A stretch of 64,000 nt of DNA from Chitinophagaceae bacterium (GTDB taxonomy: Bacteria > Bacteroidota > Bacteroidia > Chitinophagales > Chitinophagaceae): contig JADKAZ010000002.1 in assembly GCA_016719015.1 (NCBI GenBank), positions 124,001-188,000 of the forward strand. The letters are read 5' to 3'. The notes beneath the pieces are model-generated. The model did not search any database. It saw only the letters and a program-made list of their open reading frames with translations, and was not told the DNA's origin. Shown here piece by piece: positions 32,975-41,522 of the stretch. Within the stretch, counting starts at the first letter, position 1. Each line of letters begins with the position of its first letter. The translations under genes were made by a program, and so were the position numbers.

Positions 32975-34096
32975 TTATGTTTTGGCCAACAATGTTCTCT
33001 TTACTTTGTTCGATTGATGGAGCAATTCTTGTTTTTCCTGGCTGAGGATGGTAACATGCCCCATTTTGCGGCCGGGCTTTGTTTGTTTTTTGCCGTAAAG
33101 ATGTACAAAGGCGTTTTCGATTTTCAATACTTCTTCCAGGCCCTCGTACTTCACATCACCACTGTGCCCGTCGGCGCCGATGATGTTGACCATGATAGAG
33201 GGAAGAATGGCGTCTGTATTGCCGAGGGGGTAGCCGAGCATGATGCGCCATAGCATGTCGAACTGCGAGCAGTAATGCGCTTCGATGGTATGGTGGCCGC
33301 TATTATGTACCCGTGGTGCTGTTTCATTTACCAATACTTCCCCGTTTTTATCTACAAACATTTCTACGGCAAATATTCCGGGTGAATTGAAGTTACGGAC
33401 GACTGCCAGGGTGATGGCTTCTACCTTCCAGAGAGTTTTCATATCTAATTCGGCAGGGCAAAGCTGGTAATCGAGAAGATTGAGGGTGGGGTCGAAGAGC
33501 ATTTCCACCGGTGGATATAATGCTGTTTCGCCATTTGCGTTGATAGCTACCATCTGGGCAATTTCTTTGTGGATGTTGACCATCTTTTCGAGAACAGAGG
33601 GAGCATCAAAACCTTTGGCCAGTTCTTCTTTTGTGTTTAGTAGCTGTACACCTTTACCATCATAACCGCCCTGGCCTATTTTATGGACAGCGGGTAAAAA
33701 ACTTTGCTGCTGTTGTAGTTCTGCGAGGCTGTCGGTGATGATAAATTCAGGACTTGGTATGGAATGCTGTTGGTAATATTGTTTTTGCAAAATTTTATTC
33801 CTGATTGTTCTTAGCACAGCCGGTTTAGGAAACACTTTTACTCCTTCTGTTTCTAATTTTTCCAGTGCTTCTACATTTACGTTTTCGATTTCAATAGTGA
33901 TGGCATGGAGGTTTTTGCCGAAGTTGTAAACAGCATCAAAGTCTTTGATATCGCCTTTGGTGAAATGGTGACAGAGATGTGCTGCGGGACATTGTTCATC
34001 ATTTTCGAGTACAAATGTCTGGACGGGATAGTTGGCTGCTGCCTGTAATAACATTCTGCCGAGTTGCCCGCCGCCGAGGATGCCGATTTTTTGCAT
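32975..34096 (-). CDS. purK: N5-carboxyaminoimidazole ribonucleotide synthase PurK
   Basis: A 373-residue ATP-grasp enzyme that carboxylates AIR using ATP and bicarbonate to give N5-CAIR, which PurE rearranges. The start MQKIGILGGGQLGRMLLQAA is diagnostic; other segments are KIGQGGYDGKGVQ, FAVEMFVDKNGEVLVNE and APRVHNSGHHTIEA. A TATCTTTG promoter box on the minus strand ends only 5 bases before the ATG, so the message may be leaderless. It is separated from purE by the efflux operon. Confidence 0.96.
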   Translation of the reverse strand: MQKIGILGGGQLGRMLLQAAANYPVQTFVLENDEQCPAAHLCHHFTKGDIKDFDAVYNFGKNLHAITIEIENVNVEALEKLETEGVKVFPKPAVLRTIRNKILQKQYYQQHSIPSPEFIITDSLAELQQQQSFLPAVHKIGQGGYDGKGVQLLNTKEELAKGFDAPSVLEKMVNIHKEIAQMVAINANGETALYPPVEMLFDPTLNLLDYQLCPAELDMKTLWKVEAITLAVVRNFNSPGIFAVEMFVDKNGEVLVNETAPRVHNSGHHTIEAHYCSQFDMLWRIMLGYPLGNTDAILPSIMVNIIGADGHSGDVKYEGLEEVLKIENAFVHLYGKKQTKPGRKMGHVTILSQEKQELLHQSNKVKRTLLAKT

Positions 34097-34101
34097 GGGG
34101 G

Positions 34102-34109
34102 CAAAGATA
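34102..34109 (-). promoter_or_regulatory. -7 promoter box (TATCTTTG) of purK
   Basis: Minus-strand TATCTTTG matches TAnnTTTG exactly. Only 5 bases separate it from the ATG, placing the expected transcription start at or next to the start codon. No clear -33 TTTG is visible. Confidence 0.55.
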
Positions 34110-34310
34110 GGGAGTGAAGTTTAAGGTTTTGGGGGATGGTATTTTGTTTAAATTTGCTAAGTGCTTCCCGACTATCCACATAAATTATTCAATGACCTGC
34201 GCAGTAGCTTTAACTTACTGATGGAAGCATTGGCTATGGATGTCCCTAACCGTTAATGAGAATTCTGTGAATTCCCTGAATGTATTTTTCATCTTCTTAA
34301 TTCCACAATC

Positions 34311-35441
34311 ATGAATACAGTAACATCAACCAATAATAAACAAACAACGGAAACTGATTTTCTTCCTTTGCAGGGAACAGACTATGTAGAGTTCTATGTT
34401 GGCAATGCCAAACAAGCGGCACATTTTTATAAAACTGCTTTCGGTTTTCAATCGCTGGCTTATGCCGGCCCCGAAACGGGGATGAAGGATAAGGTGAGCT
34501 ATGTTATCCGGCAGCACAAACTGACTTTTGTACTGACAACCCCACTGCGGATGAATAATCCTATTGCAGACCATATTTATAAACATGGCGATGGAGTGAA
34601 AGTACTGGCATTAAAAGTGGATGATGCGAGAAGTGCTTTTGAGGAAACTACAAAGCGGGGTGGTTTGGCTTACCTGGAACCTACTGTTTTAAAAGATGAT
34701 AACGGAGAGGTGGTATTGAGCGGTATTCATACCTATGGTGATACGGTGCATATTTTTGTAGAAAGAAAAAATTATAACGGTGTATTTATGCCGGGCTTCC
34801 GGGAATGGAAAAGCACTTATAATCCCCCTTCCACCGGTTTGTTGTATGTAGACCATTGTGTGGGTAATGTGGGCTGGAACCAGATGAATCCCCGGGTAAA
34901 GTTTTATGAAGAGGTGATGGGGTTCCGCAATATTTTAAGTTTTGATGATAAGGATATTTCTACTGAGTACTCTGCACTGATGAGTAAGGTGATGAGCAAT
35001 GGGAACGGCTATGTAAAATTCCCGATTAATGAACCGGCGGAAGGGAAGAAGAAAAGCCAGGTGGAGGAGTATCTTGATTTTTATAATGGAGAGGGCTGCC
35101 AGCATGTGGCTATTGCTACGGCTGATATTGTGGCTACCGTTACTGAACTGCAAAAAAGAGGAATTGAATTCCTGAATATTCCGGCGAGCTATTATGAAAC
35201 TGTACTGGAAAGGGTGGGGAAGATAGATGAAGACCTGGAACCTTTGCAACGCTTGGGTATTTTGATTGACCGGGATGATGAAGGATACCTGCTGCAAATA
35301 TTCAGCAAACCATTAGAGGACAGGCCTACTTTATTTTTTGAAATTATACAACGCAAAGGTGCCAAAAGTTTTGGCAAAGGAAATTTTAAAGCACTGTTTG
35401 AAGCATTGGAGAGGGAACAGGATGCGAGGGGTAATTTATAA
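34311..35441 (+). CDS. hppD: 4-Hydroxyphenylpyruvate dioxygenase
   Basis: A 376-residue iron(II) dioxygenase that converts 4-hydroxyphenylpyruvate to homogentisate in tyrosine breakdown. Two vicinal-oxygen-chelate halves are visible. The iron ligands are His182 (YVDHCVGNV), His265 (GCQHVAIAT) and Glu344 (FFEIIQRKG). The IFSKPLEDRPTLFFEIIQR region (in two parts) is the family hallmark. No homogentisate dioxygenase is next to it. It is followed by a long perfect hairpin at 35460-35513. Confidence 0.96.
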   Translation: MNTVTSTNNKQTTETDFLPLQGTDYVEFYVGNAKQAAHFYKTAFGFQSLAYAGPETGMKDKVSYVIRQHKLTFVLTTPLRMNNPIADHIYKHGDGVKVLALKVDDARSAFEETTKRGGLAYLEPTVLKDDNGEVVLSGIHTYGDTVHIFVERKNYNGVFMPGFREWKSTYNPPSTGLLYVDHCVGNVGWNQMNPRVKFYEEVMGFRNILSFDDKDISTEYSALMSKVMSNGNGYVKFPINEPAEGKKKSQVEEYLDFYNGEGCQHVAIATADIVATVTELQKRGIEFLNIPASYYETVLERVGKIDEDLEPLQRLGILIDRDDEGYLLQIFSKPLEDRPTLFFEIIQRKGAKSFGKGNFKALFEALEREQDARGNL

Positions 35442-35459
35442 GTGAGTGTGTCTTATTAA

Positions 35460-35513
35460 ATGTCAAATGAGCCTGCTTACTCCCGGATGCGGATGAACAG
35501 GCTCATTTGACAT
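35460..35513. terminator. Long perfect inverted repeat after hppD
   Basis: 16-bp perfect arms (35460-35475 and 35498-35513) with a 22-base loop. No T-run follows on either strand, so it is not a textbook terminator; it may still end or stabilise the hppD message. Confidence 0.6.
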
Positions 35514-35602
35514 ATTTATCCATCCTCTGTATCTTTACGAATAGTTTAGCAAATCCGTTGAAATAAAATCTGTTACCCTCCGTTAACCTTAACAGACATA
35601 AC

Positions 35603-36799
35603 ATGAGAAACCTCCTCGCTGTTTTATTATTTACTGGTATGTCCTTTTTGGTGTCGGCACAGCCGTCGCAACCAAAGACGGGCACTTCTTATTCTTTTAT
35701 TGACTACCAGAAAAGCTTTCCCCGGCCCAATGAAGCATTGCAGAAAAAGATGGATACACTGCAAAAACAATTTGAGGAAAAGAAATTGATATGGCCTGCT
35801 AAATATATTTATATCCGGTCTTTTAAGTATGATTTTCAATTGGAAGTGTGGGTAAAGAATGATATTAAAGACCCCTTTCAGTTGTTCAAGACGTATAAAG
35901 TCTGTGCACTGGCAGGAACACTCGGCCCCAAAAGAATGGAAGGCGATTACCAGGTGCCGGAAGGATTCTATTATATCAATGAGTTTAATCCCAAGAGTAA
36001 TTATTATTTATCATTAGGTATTAACTATCCTAATGTATCTGATAAAGTACTAAGTGATTCTTTGAGGCCCGGCAGCGCCATATTTATTCATGGTAGTTGT
36101 GTTACGGTTGGTTGTATTCCTATCCGGGATGAGCAGATAGATGAATTATATATTATGGCGGCTTATGCCAAAGACAAGGGACAGGATTTTATACCTGTAC
36201 ATATTTTCCCAATCCGGTTCAATGTAGAAAAAAGTGTGAAGTACCTGGAGAATCTTACCAAGGATGACCCTGCCTTGAAAAAATTTGCTGACAGAATGGA
36301 AGATGCGTTTGACTATTTTGATAAATACAAACAGTTGCCGATAGTAATGATAGGGGAGAAAGGCCAGTATATTATAAATGAAGTGCCTCCCCGTAAACCT
36401 AAAGTAGTTATTGAGAATAAAGCCCCGGTAAAGAAGCCACCAATGCAGCATCGTACCCGTGAGGTAGGAACACTGGTGGATGCGGTTCATCAATGGCCCC
36501 AGTTTCCGGGTGGGGCTGATGCTTTTATGGCATACCTGGAGAAGGTAGGTAAGGAGATTGTTTCATTCTTGCCAAAAGGTGTAAAGAAAGCTTATGTGCA
36601 GGTTGAGTTTGTTATTGATAAGGATGGTGTACCAGTAAATTTTAAAATATTGAAAAGTGTAAAAGACAGTGATGAGTTAAATGATGAACTGATTGTCCGC
36701 CTCGAAAATATGGGTACCTGGAAACCTGCCCTGCTGCATGATAAGCCGGTAGCTAAGAAAATGATACAGACCGTGACGATTGAAGTGAAAGAGAAGTGA
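35603..36799 (+). CDS. Murein L,D-transpeptidase (YkuD) fused to a TonB C-terminal-like domain
   Basis: A 398-residue exported protein. Signal peptide MRNLLAVLLFTGMSFLVSAQ. A YkuD catalytic domain follows, with YIYIRSFKYDFQLEVWV at about 68-84 and the active-site HGSCVTVGC (His163, Cys171), as in YafK-like L,D-transpeptidases or amidase-like hydrolases. A proline/lysine linker (RKPKVVIENKAPVKKPP) leads to a domain from about 297 (WPQFPGGADAFMAYLEKV) that looks like the TonB C-terminal domain of Bacteroidota energy transducers. YkuD enzymes crosslink peptidoglycan or attach proteins to it; YafK/DpaA acts in reverse. The fusion is unusual. Transcribed alone. Confidence 0.85.
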   Translation: MRNLLAVLLFTGMSFLVSAQPSQPKTGTSYSFIDYQKSFPRPNEALQKKMDTLQKQFEEKKLIWPAKYIYIRSFKYDFQLEVWVKNDIKDPFQLFKTYKVCALAGTLGPKRMEGDYQVPEGFYYINEFNPKSNYYLSLGINYPNVSDKVLSDSLRPGSAIFIHGSCVTVGCIPIRDEQIDELYIMAAYAKDKGQDFIPVHIFPIRFNVEKSVKYLENLTKDDPALKKFADRMEDAFDYFDKYKQLPIVMIGEKGQYIINEVPPRKPKVVIENKAPVKKPPMQHRTREVGTLVDAVHQWPQFPGGADAFMAYLEKVGKEIVSFLPKGVKKAYVQVEFVIDKDGVPVNFKILKSVKDSDELNDELIVRLENMGTWKPALLHDKPVAKKMIQTVTIEVKEK

Positions 36800-36801
36800 T
36801 A

Positions 36802-38064
36802 TTAATGTAATAATAATTGTATCGTTTCAGTTGTTTGCTGACGTAATAAAATTGTTCTGCTTTCCGTTAGTTTTTCAAATATTTCTTTGGTGTAATGCCG
36901 GACGGTAAGTAGTGACAACTCTTTTACCACCTGCACGTCTAAAAAATCAGCGGCTGCGGATGCCAGCTTTTCAACTTTCTCAGTCCTGTCATCGAGCACA
37001 CAAACAAAACTAATGGCACCGTTTTGTGTCAGGTTGGGCTTAATATTTAATTTTTCGAAAAGGTTATATAAGTGCCCAACATGATGTTCACCAACGAATG
37101 AAAAGTCCCTGGAACTCATTTCCAGCATTACCTGTTTTTCTTTCAACACAATAATAGGTGGTAAATGATGAACTGGCTTATTGTGTATGACTGTGCCGGG
37201 TAATGAGGGGTCTAAAAAACATTTTACATACAAGGGAATGGCTTTGTTCTGCAAAGGCTTTATCGTTTTGGGGTGAATAACCTGTGCACCGTAATAGGCC
37301 ATCTCTATTACTTCGTTGTAATTAAGTTCAGGGATGGGAACAGCATCCGGAAATTGTTTAGGGTCTGCATTCATCACACTTTCCACATCTTTCCAGATGC
37401 TGAGGCTTTTGGCATCCAGCATATTGGCAAAAACCGCTGCGGTATAATCACTCCCTTCCCTTCCCAGCGTAGTGCTTTCATTTTCATCAGTGGCTCCGAT
37501 AAAACCTTGTGTTAGTACAACATTACAGTGATTGAATTGCGGCAACACCAGTTCATTTGTTTTTTGACGGGTAAACTCCCAATCAATTGTAGCATCCCTG
37601 AAGTCGTTATCTGTTCTGATAATATCACGGACATCCAGCCATTTATTAGAAACGCCGGTTTCATTCAAGTAGGCACTAACGATAGCTGTAGAAAATAATT
37701 CGCCGGCACAAACTACCTGGTCATAATAGTAGTCATAATCCCTCACTGGTTTATCATGCAGCAGCCATTCTACTTCGGTAAAAAAATCTTTTAGTTGATT
37801 TTCGCATTCCAGGTAGTGGGTGACAAGTGTGTATTTGGCAGTAGTAAGATGTTGTTGTTTTACCTGTTCAAATAATTGTAAAGCTTCCTCTTTTTTCCCT
37901 GCAAAAAAAGCATCCACCACTTTTTCCAGTGCATTAGTGGTTTTTCCCATGGCCGAAACAATAACTACAATTTTTTCATTTCCCCAATGTGTCATGATAT
38001 GAGCCACATTCCGGATTCTCTCTATACTATTTACCGAGGCTCCACCGAATTTGAAAACTTTCAT
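36802..38064 (-). CDS. Aspartate kinase
   Basis: A 420-residue monofunctional aspartokinase, first step of the lysine/threonine/methionine route. I choose the ATG at 38064, giving MKVFKFGGASVNSIERI; a longer in-frame start at 38118 lacks similarity. Motifs: KFGGASV, IVIVSAMGKTTNAL, FIGATDENESTTLGREGSD in parts, and a C-terminal ACT-type region (EMSSRDFSFVGEHHVG, NGAISFVCVLDD) that normally mediates feedback inhibition. It is divergent from the fructose-bisphosphatase gene and its stop lies 2 bases from that of the L,D-transpeptidase. Confidence 0.93.
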   Translation of the reverse strand: MKVFKFGGASVNSIERIRNVAHIMTHWGNEKIVVIVSAMGKTTNALEKVVDAFFAGKKEEALQLFEQVKQQHLTTAKYTLVTHYLECENQLKDFFTEVEWLLHDKPVRDYDYYYDQVVCAGELFSTAIVSAYLNETGVSNKWLDVRDIIRTDNDFRDATIDWEFTRQKTNELVLPQFNHCNVVLTQGFIGATDENESTTLGREGSDYTAAVFANMLDAKSLSIWKDVESVMNADPKQFPDAVPIPELNYNEVIEMAYYGAQVIHPKTIKPLQNKAIPLYVKCFLDPSLPGTVIHNKPVHHLPPIIVLKEKQVMLEMSSRDFSFVGEHHVGHLYNLFEKLNIKPNLTQNGAISFVCVLDDRTEKVEKLASAAADFLDVQVVKELSLLTVRHYTKEIFEKLTESRTILLRQQTTETIQLLLH

Positions 38065-38158
38065 GATTGTTTGGAACAAGTTATTAAGTGGGCAAATGTC
38101 GGCATAAATACCTTTCAACCTGACATTCAGTTAACTTTTCAACTACCTCTCAATCCCT

Positions 38159-38166
38159 TATTTTTG
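38159..38166 (+). promoter_or_regulatory. -7 promoter box (TATTTTTG) of the fbp operon
   Basis: TATTTTTG fits TAnnTTTG and lies 21 bases before the fbp ATG, inside the 123-base divergent region shared with aspartate kinase. Confidence 0.4.
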
Positions 38167-38187
38167 TTGCAAGCTAAACATGCCAAT

Positions 38188-39192
38188 ATGAATGTTAACA
38201 GAAAAATTCAGACCCTTGATGAGTTCACTATTCAACAGCTCCGGGATTTCCCCCAGGCTACGGGAGAATTATCACATTTACTCCGCAATATTGGATTGGC
38301 TGCTAAACGGGTCAACACTGAGGTTAATAAGGCTGGCCTGGTTGATATACTAGGCGATACCGGGACGACCAATGTGCAGGGAGAGGAAGTCAAAAAATTA
38401 GATGTATATGCGAATGACCAGTTTACAGGGGTTTTGCGCCACGGCATAGCTTGTGCAGGTATTGCCAGTGAAGAGTTGGATGATTTTGTACCATTTGATG
38501 ATGTGAAAAGTGTGAAGTCAAAATATGTCTGCCTTTTCGACCCATTGGATGGTAGCAGCAATATTGATGTTAATGTATCTATCGGGACAATCTTTGGTAT
38601 TTACCGCCGCAAGACCGAAATTGGAACCGTCGTTACTGAAGAGGATTTTTTGCAACCGGGAAGCCAACAGGTTGCTGCGGGTTATGTGGTGTATGGCTCG
38701 TCTACCATGCTAGTGTATGCCACCAGGAGAGGTGTGAACGGTTTTACATTGGATCCTTCGATTGGTGAATGGACACTCAGTCATCCAGATATTAAATGTC
38801 CCGACACAGGAAAGATTTATTCCGTTAACCATGGCAATTTTTTCCAGTATGAGGAAGGGGTTAAAAAATATATTACCACTTGCCAGAAGAAAGATAAAAC
38901 GAATGGCGGGCCTTATACCCAGCGATATATTGGGAGTATGGTTTCTGATGTACACCGCAACCTGATAAAAGGGGGCCTCTTCATGTACCCCGGCACAATC
39001 GATAAGCCAAAAGGAAAACTGCGGCTTTTGTATGAGTGTAACCCTTTTGCATTTATTGTAGAGGTGGCAGGCGGACGGGCTACCAATGGTAAAGAACGCA
39101 TTCTGGACATCCAGCCTACAGAACTACATCAACGTACGCCCATGTTTATTGGCAGCAAACTGATGATGGATGAATTAGAGACCTATCTTTAG
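38188..39192 (+). CDS. fbp: Class I fructose-1,6-bisphosphatase
   Basis: A 334-residue gluconeogenic enzyme that hydrolyses fructose-1,6-bisphosphate. The ATG at 38188 gives MNVNRKIQTLDEFTIQQLRD, the normal beginning; a longer in-frame start at 37987 would run through the aspartate kinase start. The metal-binding core is CLFDPLDGSSNIDVNVSIG with GTIFGIYRRK, and the substrate region includes GRATNGKERILDI. Four downstream genes follow closely on the same strand and may be co-transcribed. Confidence 0.95.
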   Translation: MNVNRKIQTLDEFTIQQLRDFPQATGELSHLLRNIGLAAKRVNTEVNKAGLVDILGDTGTTNVQGEEVKKLDVYANDQFTGVLRHGIACAGIASEELDDFVPFDDVKSVKSKYVCLFDPLDGSSNIDVNVSIGTIFGIYRRKTEIGTVVTEEDFLQPGSQQVAAGYVVYGSSTMLVYATRRGVNGFTLDPSIGEWTLSHPDIKCPDTGKIYSVNHGNFFQYEEGVKKYITTCQKKDKTNGGPYTQRYIGSMVSDVHRNLIKGGLFMYPGTIDKPKGKLRLLYECNPFAFIVEVAGGRATNGKERILDIQPTELHQRTPMFIGSKLMMDELETYL

Positions 39193-39208
39193 TATTAATT
39201 ATAACTCT

Positions 39209-39970
39209 ATGGCGAAAACAATTATATCAGTAAAAAATTTGGTGAAGAACTACGGCCATTTCCAGGCTGTAAAAGGAATTTCATTTGAAGTAAAAGAAGG
39301 AGAAATATTTGGCTTACTGGGGCCTAACGGTGCAGGTAAATCAACTACTCTTGAAATTATTGAAACACTACGGCCAAAAACGAGCGGAGAAATAATGGTG
39401 GATGGTCTATGCCTTGATAAGCAACCAAATGAGATCAAAAAAATAATTGGTGTGCAATTACAAACCAGTGGTTATTATCCAGGTTTGAATTTGCTAAACC
39501 TGATTGAATTGTTCTGCGGGTTATATAACAGGGATGTAAACCCGATGGAACTGCTAGAGATGGTGAACCTGAAAGATAAAGCTAAAGCTAAAGTAAAAGA
39601 GTTGAGCGGCGGACAGAAGCAACGGTTCTCTGTCGCTACTACATTAATTAATCAGCCCAGGATTATCTTCCTGGATGAACCAACAACCGGTCTCGATCCA
39701 CAAGCAAGAAGAAGTTTGTGGGAGTTGATTAAAGATATCAGGAAAAGGGGGACTACGGTAATCATTACCACACATTATATGGATGAGGCAGAATATTTAT
39801 GTGATCGGGTGGCGATTATTGATTCAGGAAATATTGTAGCGATGGATTCTCCGGACAAATTAATTGACAACCTGGTAGCCTCCGGTTTTGAACGTCCTAA
39901 AGAAATGAAGCTGGCAAACCTTGAAGACGTATTTATAAATTTAACGGGCCATTCATTAAGAGAAGGCTAA
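39209..39970 (+). CDS. ABC transporter ATP-binding protein
   Basis: A 253-residue ATPase subunit. Walker A is GPNGAGKST, the signature is LSGGQKQR, Walker B is IIFLDEPTTGLDP and the switch is the H of ITTHYMDEAE. It resembles the drug/lipid-exporter (CcmA/DrrA) subfamily. No permease gene is in the neighbourhood: it starts 16 bases after fbp and ends 2 bases before an FKBP gene. The partner must be encoded elsewhere, or the gene has lost it. Substrate unknown. Confidence 0.92.
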   Translation: MAKTIISVKNLVKNYGHFQAVKGISFEVKEGEIFGLLGPNGAGKSTTLEIIETLRPKTSGEIMVDGLCLDKQPNEIKKIIGVQLQTSGYYPGLNLLNLIELFCGLYNRDVNPMELLEMVNLKDKAKAKVKELSGGQKQRFSVATTLINQPRIIFLDEPTTGLDPQARRSLWELIKDIRKRGTTVIITTHYMDEAEYLCDRVAIIDSGNIVAMDSPDKLIDNLVASGFERPKEMKLANLEDVFINLTGHSLREG

Positions 39971-39972
39971 TT

Positions 39973-40410
39973 ATGAGTATTCACAATAAATTAAAAGAGT
40001 TTATGTCTGGAAAAATTGAAGCACAAAAAACGGCGGGTGCCGCCTTCATGGCAGAAAACATCAGTAAAGATGGCGTTAGAGAATTGCCCGGTGGTATACA
40101 GTATGAAGTGATAAAAGAAGGAGCCGGACCACAGCCCGATGTAAGTGATAGCGTAAAAGCTCATTATAAAGGGACATTGCTGGACGGTAAAGAGTTTGAT
40201 AATTCTTTTAAAAGAGGTCAGCCTTTTACTGCTCCTTTAAGGGCATTAATTAAAGGCTGGCAGGTTGCTTTGCCATTAATGAAAGAAGGTAGCCATTGGC
40301 GGTTATGGATTCCGTCTGACTTAGCTTATGGAGACAGGGGAGCCGGTAGCGATATTCCGGGAGGTGCTACGTTAGTATTTGAAGTCGAATTAATAGAGAT
40401 TGTAAAATAA
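39973..40410 (+). CDS. FKBP-type peptidyl-prolyl cis-trans isomerase
   Basis: A 145-residue protein with a short helical N-terminus and one FKBP domain (about 45-145): VKAHYKGTLLDGKEFDNSF, GWQVALPLMKEGSHWRLWIP and ATLVFEVELIEIVK. No signal peptide, so cytoplasmic. It catalyses proline isomerisation and may be a chaperone. It starts 2 bases after the ABC ATPase stop and ends 6 bases before the YfiT gene. Confidence 0.93.
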   Translation: MSIHNKLKEFMSGKIEAQKTAGAAFMAENISKDGVRELPGGIQYEVIKEGAGPQPDVSDSVKAHYKGTLLDGKEFDNSFKRGQPFTAPLRALIKGWQVALPLMKEGSHWRLWIPSDLAYGDRGAGSDIPGGATLVFEVELIEIVK

Positions 40411-40416
40411 ATTTAT

Positions 40417-40956
40417 ATGGCATTTATTGCTATTGATCCCCGCTATCCGATTGGCCAGTATGAACCCCGCCCATTTTCAGTGGAACAAAAAATTGAATGG
40501 CTGGCGGATATTAAATTTCTGCCATTGCAGATTGAAAATGCCATTCTGAATCTCGATGAAGCACAATTGAAAACTCCATACCGGGAAGGTGGCTGGACGG
40601 TTCACCAATTGGTGCACCATGTAGCTGACAGCCACATGAATGCATATATCCGCTTTAAACTGGGTTTAACAGAAGACAACCCGACCATAAAACCGTATGA
40701 TGAAAATAAGTGGACAACATTGCATGATGTAGAAAAACTTCCCGTTAATATTTCTATTACTATTCTTCATGCTGTTCATGCCCGGTTATTCGAGGCGTTG
40801 AAGTATGTAAAGGATGATGACTGGAACAACAGGACTGTTTTTCACCCGGAGCATAAAAAGACTATGCGTCTCTGGTATCTGTTAGGTTTATACGCCTGGC
40901 ATGGTAAACATCATACGGCTCACATAACTTCTCTCAGGGACAAAATGAAATGGTAA
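40417..40956 (+). CDS. YfiT/BstA-type bacillithiol transferase (DinB-like)
   Basis: A 179-residue DinB-superfamily four-helix protein. It opens DPRYPIGQYEPRPFSVEQK, the usual YfiT start, and has the metal-binding histidines in VHHVADSHMNAYIRFKL and YAWHGKHHTAHI. Family members attach bacillithiol to electrophiles such as antibiotics, or act as metal-dependent hydrolases. The presence of bshC and bshB1 in this window shows that bacillithiol is probably made in this organism, which fits. Confidence 0.9.
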   Translation: MAFIAIDPRYPIGQYEPRPFSVEQKIEWLADIKFLPLQIENAILNLDEAQLKTPYREGGWTVHQLVHHVADSHMNAYIRFKLGLTEDNPTIKPYDENKWTTLHDVEKLPVNISITILHAVHARLFEALKYVKDDDWNNRTVFHPEHKKTMRLWYLLGLYAWHGKHHTAHITSLRDKMKW

Positions 40957-40965
40957 GTTTATTAC

Positions 40966-41522
40966 ATGAAAAACTTAAAATGGAAAACTCTCTCTTCTGA
41001 ATACTTATTCAACGACCAATGGTTCAAAGTTCGTAAAGAAAAATGCGAAACCCCTTCTGGTAAAATTGTCGACCCTTATTATGTATATGAATTTCCAACC
41101 TGGGTGGGTGCTGTTCCTGTTACCAGCGACGGAAAAATTGTAATGGTTCGGCAATATCGTCATGCCCTTGGCGAGACGATTATAGAAATTCCGGCGGCTG
41201 CGTGGATGAAACTGATAAAAACCCGGAAGAAGCTGTAGCAAGAGAATTATTGGAAGAAACAGGATATTCCTTTACTTCTTATGAATATCTCGGAAGAATT
41301 TCTCCTAACCCTTCAACTAATACCAATGTACTCCACATGTTCCTTGCAAAGGGAGGCCAAAAAGTAGCCTTGCAAAAATTGGATGAGAATGAGGAAATAG
41401 AGGTGGTGCTTTTAAGTATGGATGAATTGAAGCAACTGCTGAGGGAGCATAAAATTATTCAATCGATGCATGTCAGCTGCATTATGTATGCATTAGAAAG
41501 GCTTAATGAATTGAAGTATTAA
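40966..41522 (+). pseudogene. Nudix hydrolase gene with a one-base frameshift
   Basis: The 5' part (40966 to about 41192) reads MKNLKWKTLSSEYLFNDQWF up to GETIIEIP. The 3' part is in another frame: GGCVDETDKNPEEAVARELL then EETGY to a stop at 41522. Adding one base after position 41192 joins EIP and GGCVDE and restores a complete Nudix box (RELLEETGY) in a 185-residue protein, as expected for an ADP-ribose pyrophosphatase-like enzyme. Either the gene is inactivated or the assembly lacks one base in the GC-rich ccggcggc stretch. Spacing to YfiT is 9 bases. It converges on folC, overlapping its end by about 20 bases. Confidence 0.85.

Noticed and set aside
40966..41522. Two separate small genes (90 and 106 residues) at the Nudix locus
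   Set aside because: The pieces together make one Nudix protein with one base missing; the second has no independent start signal.
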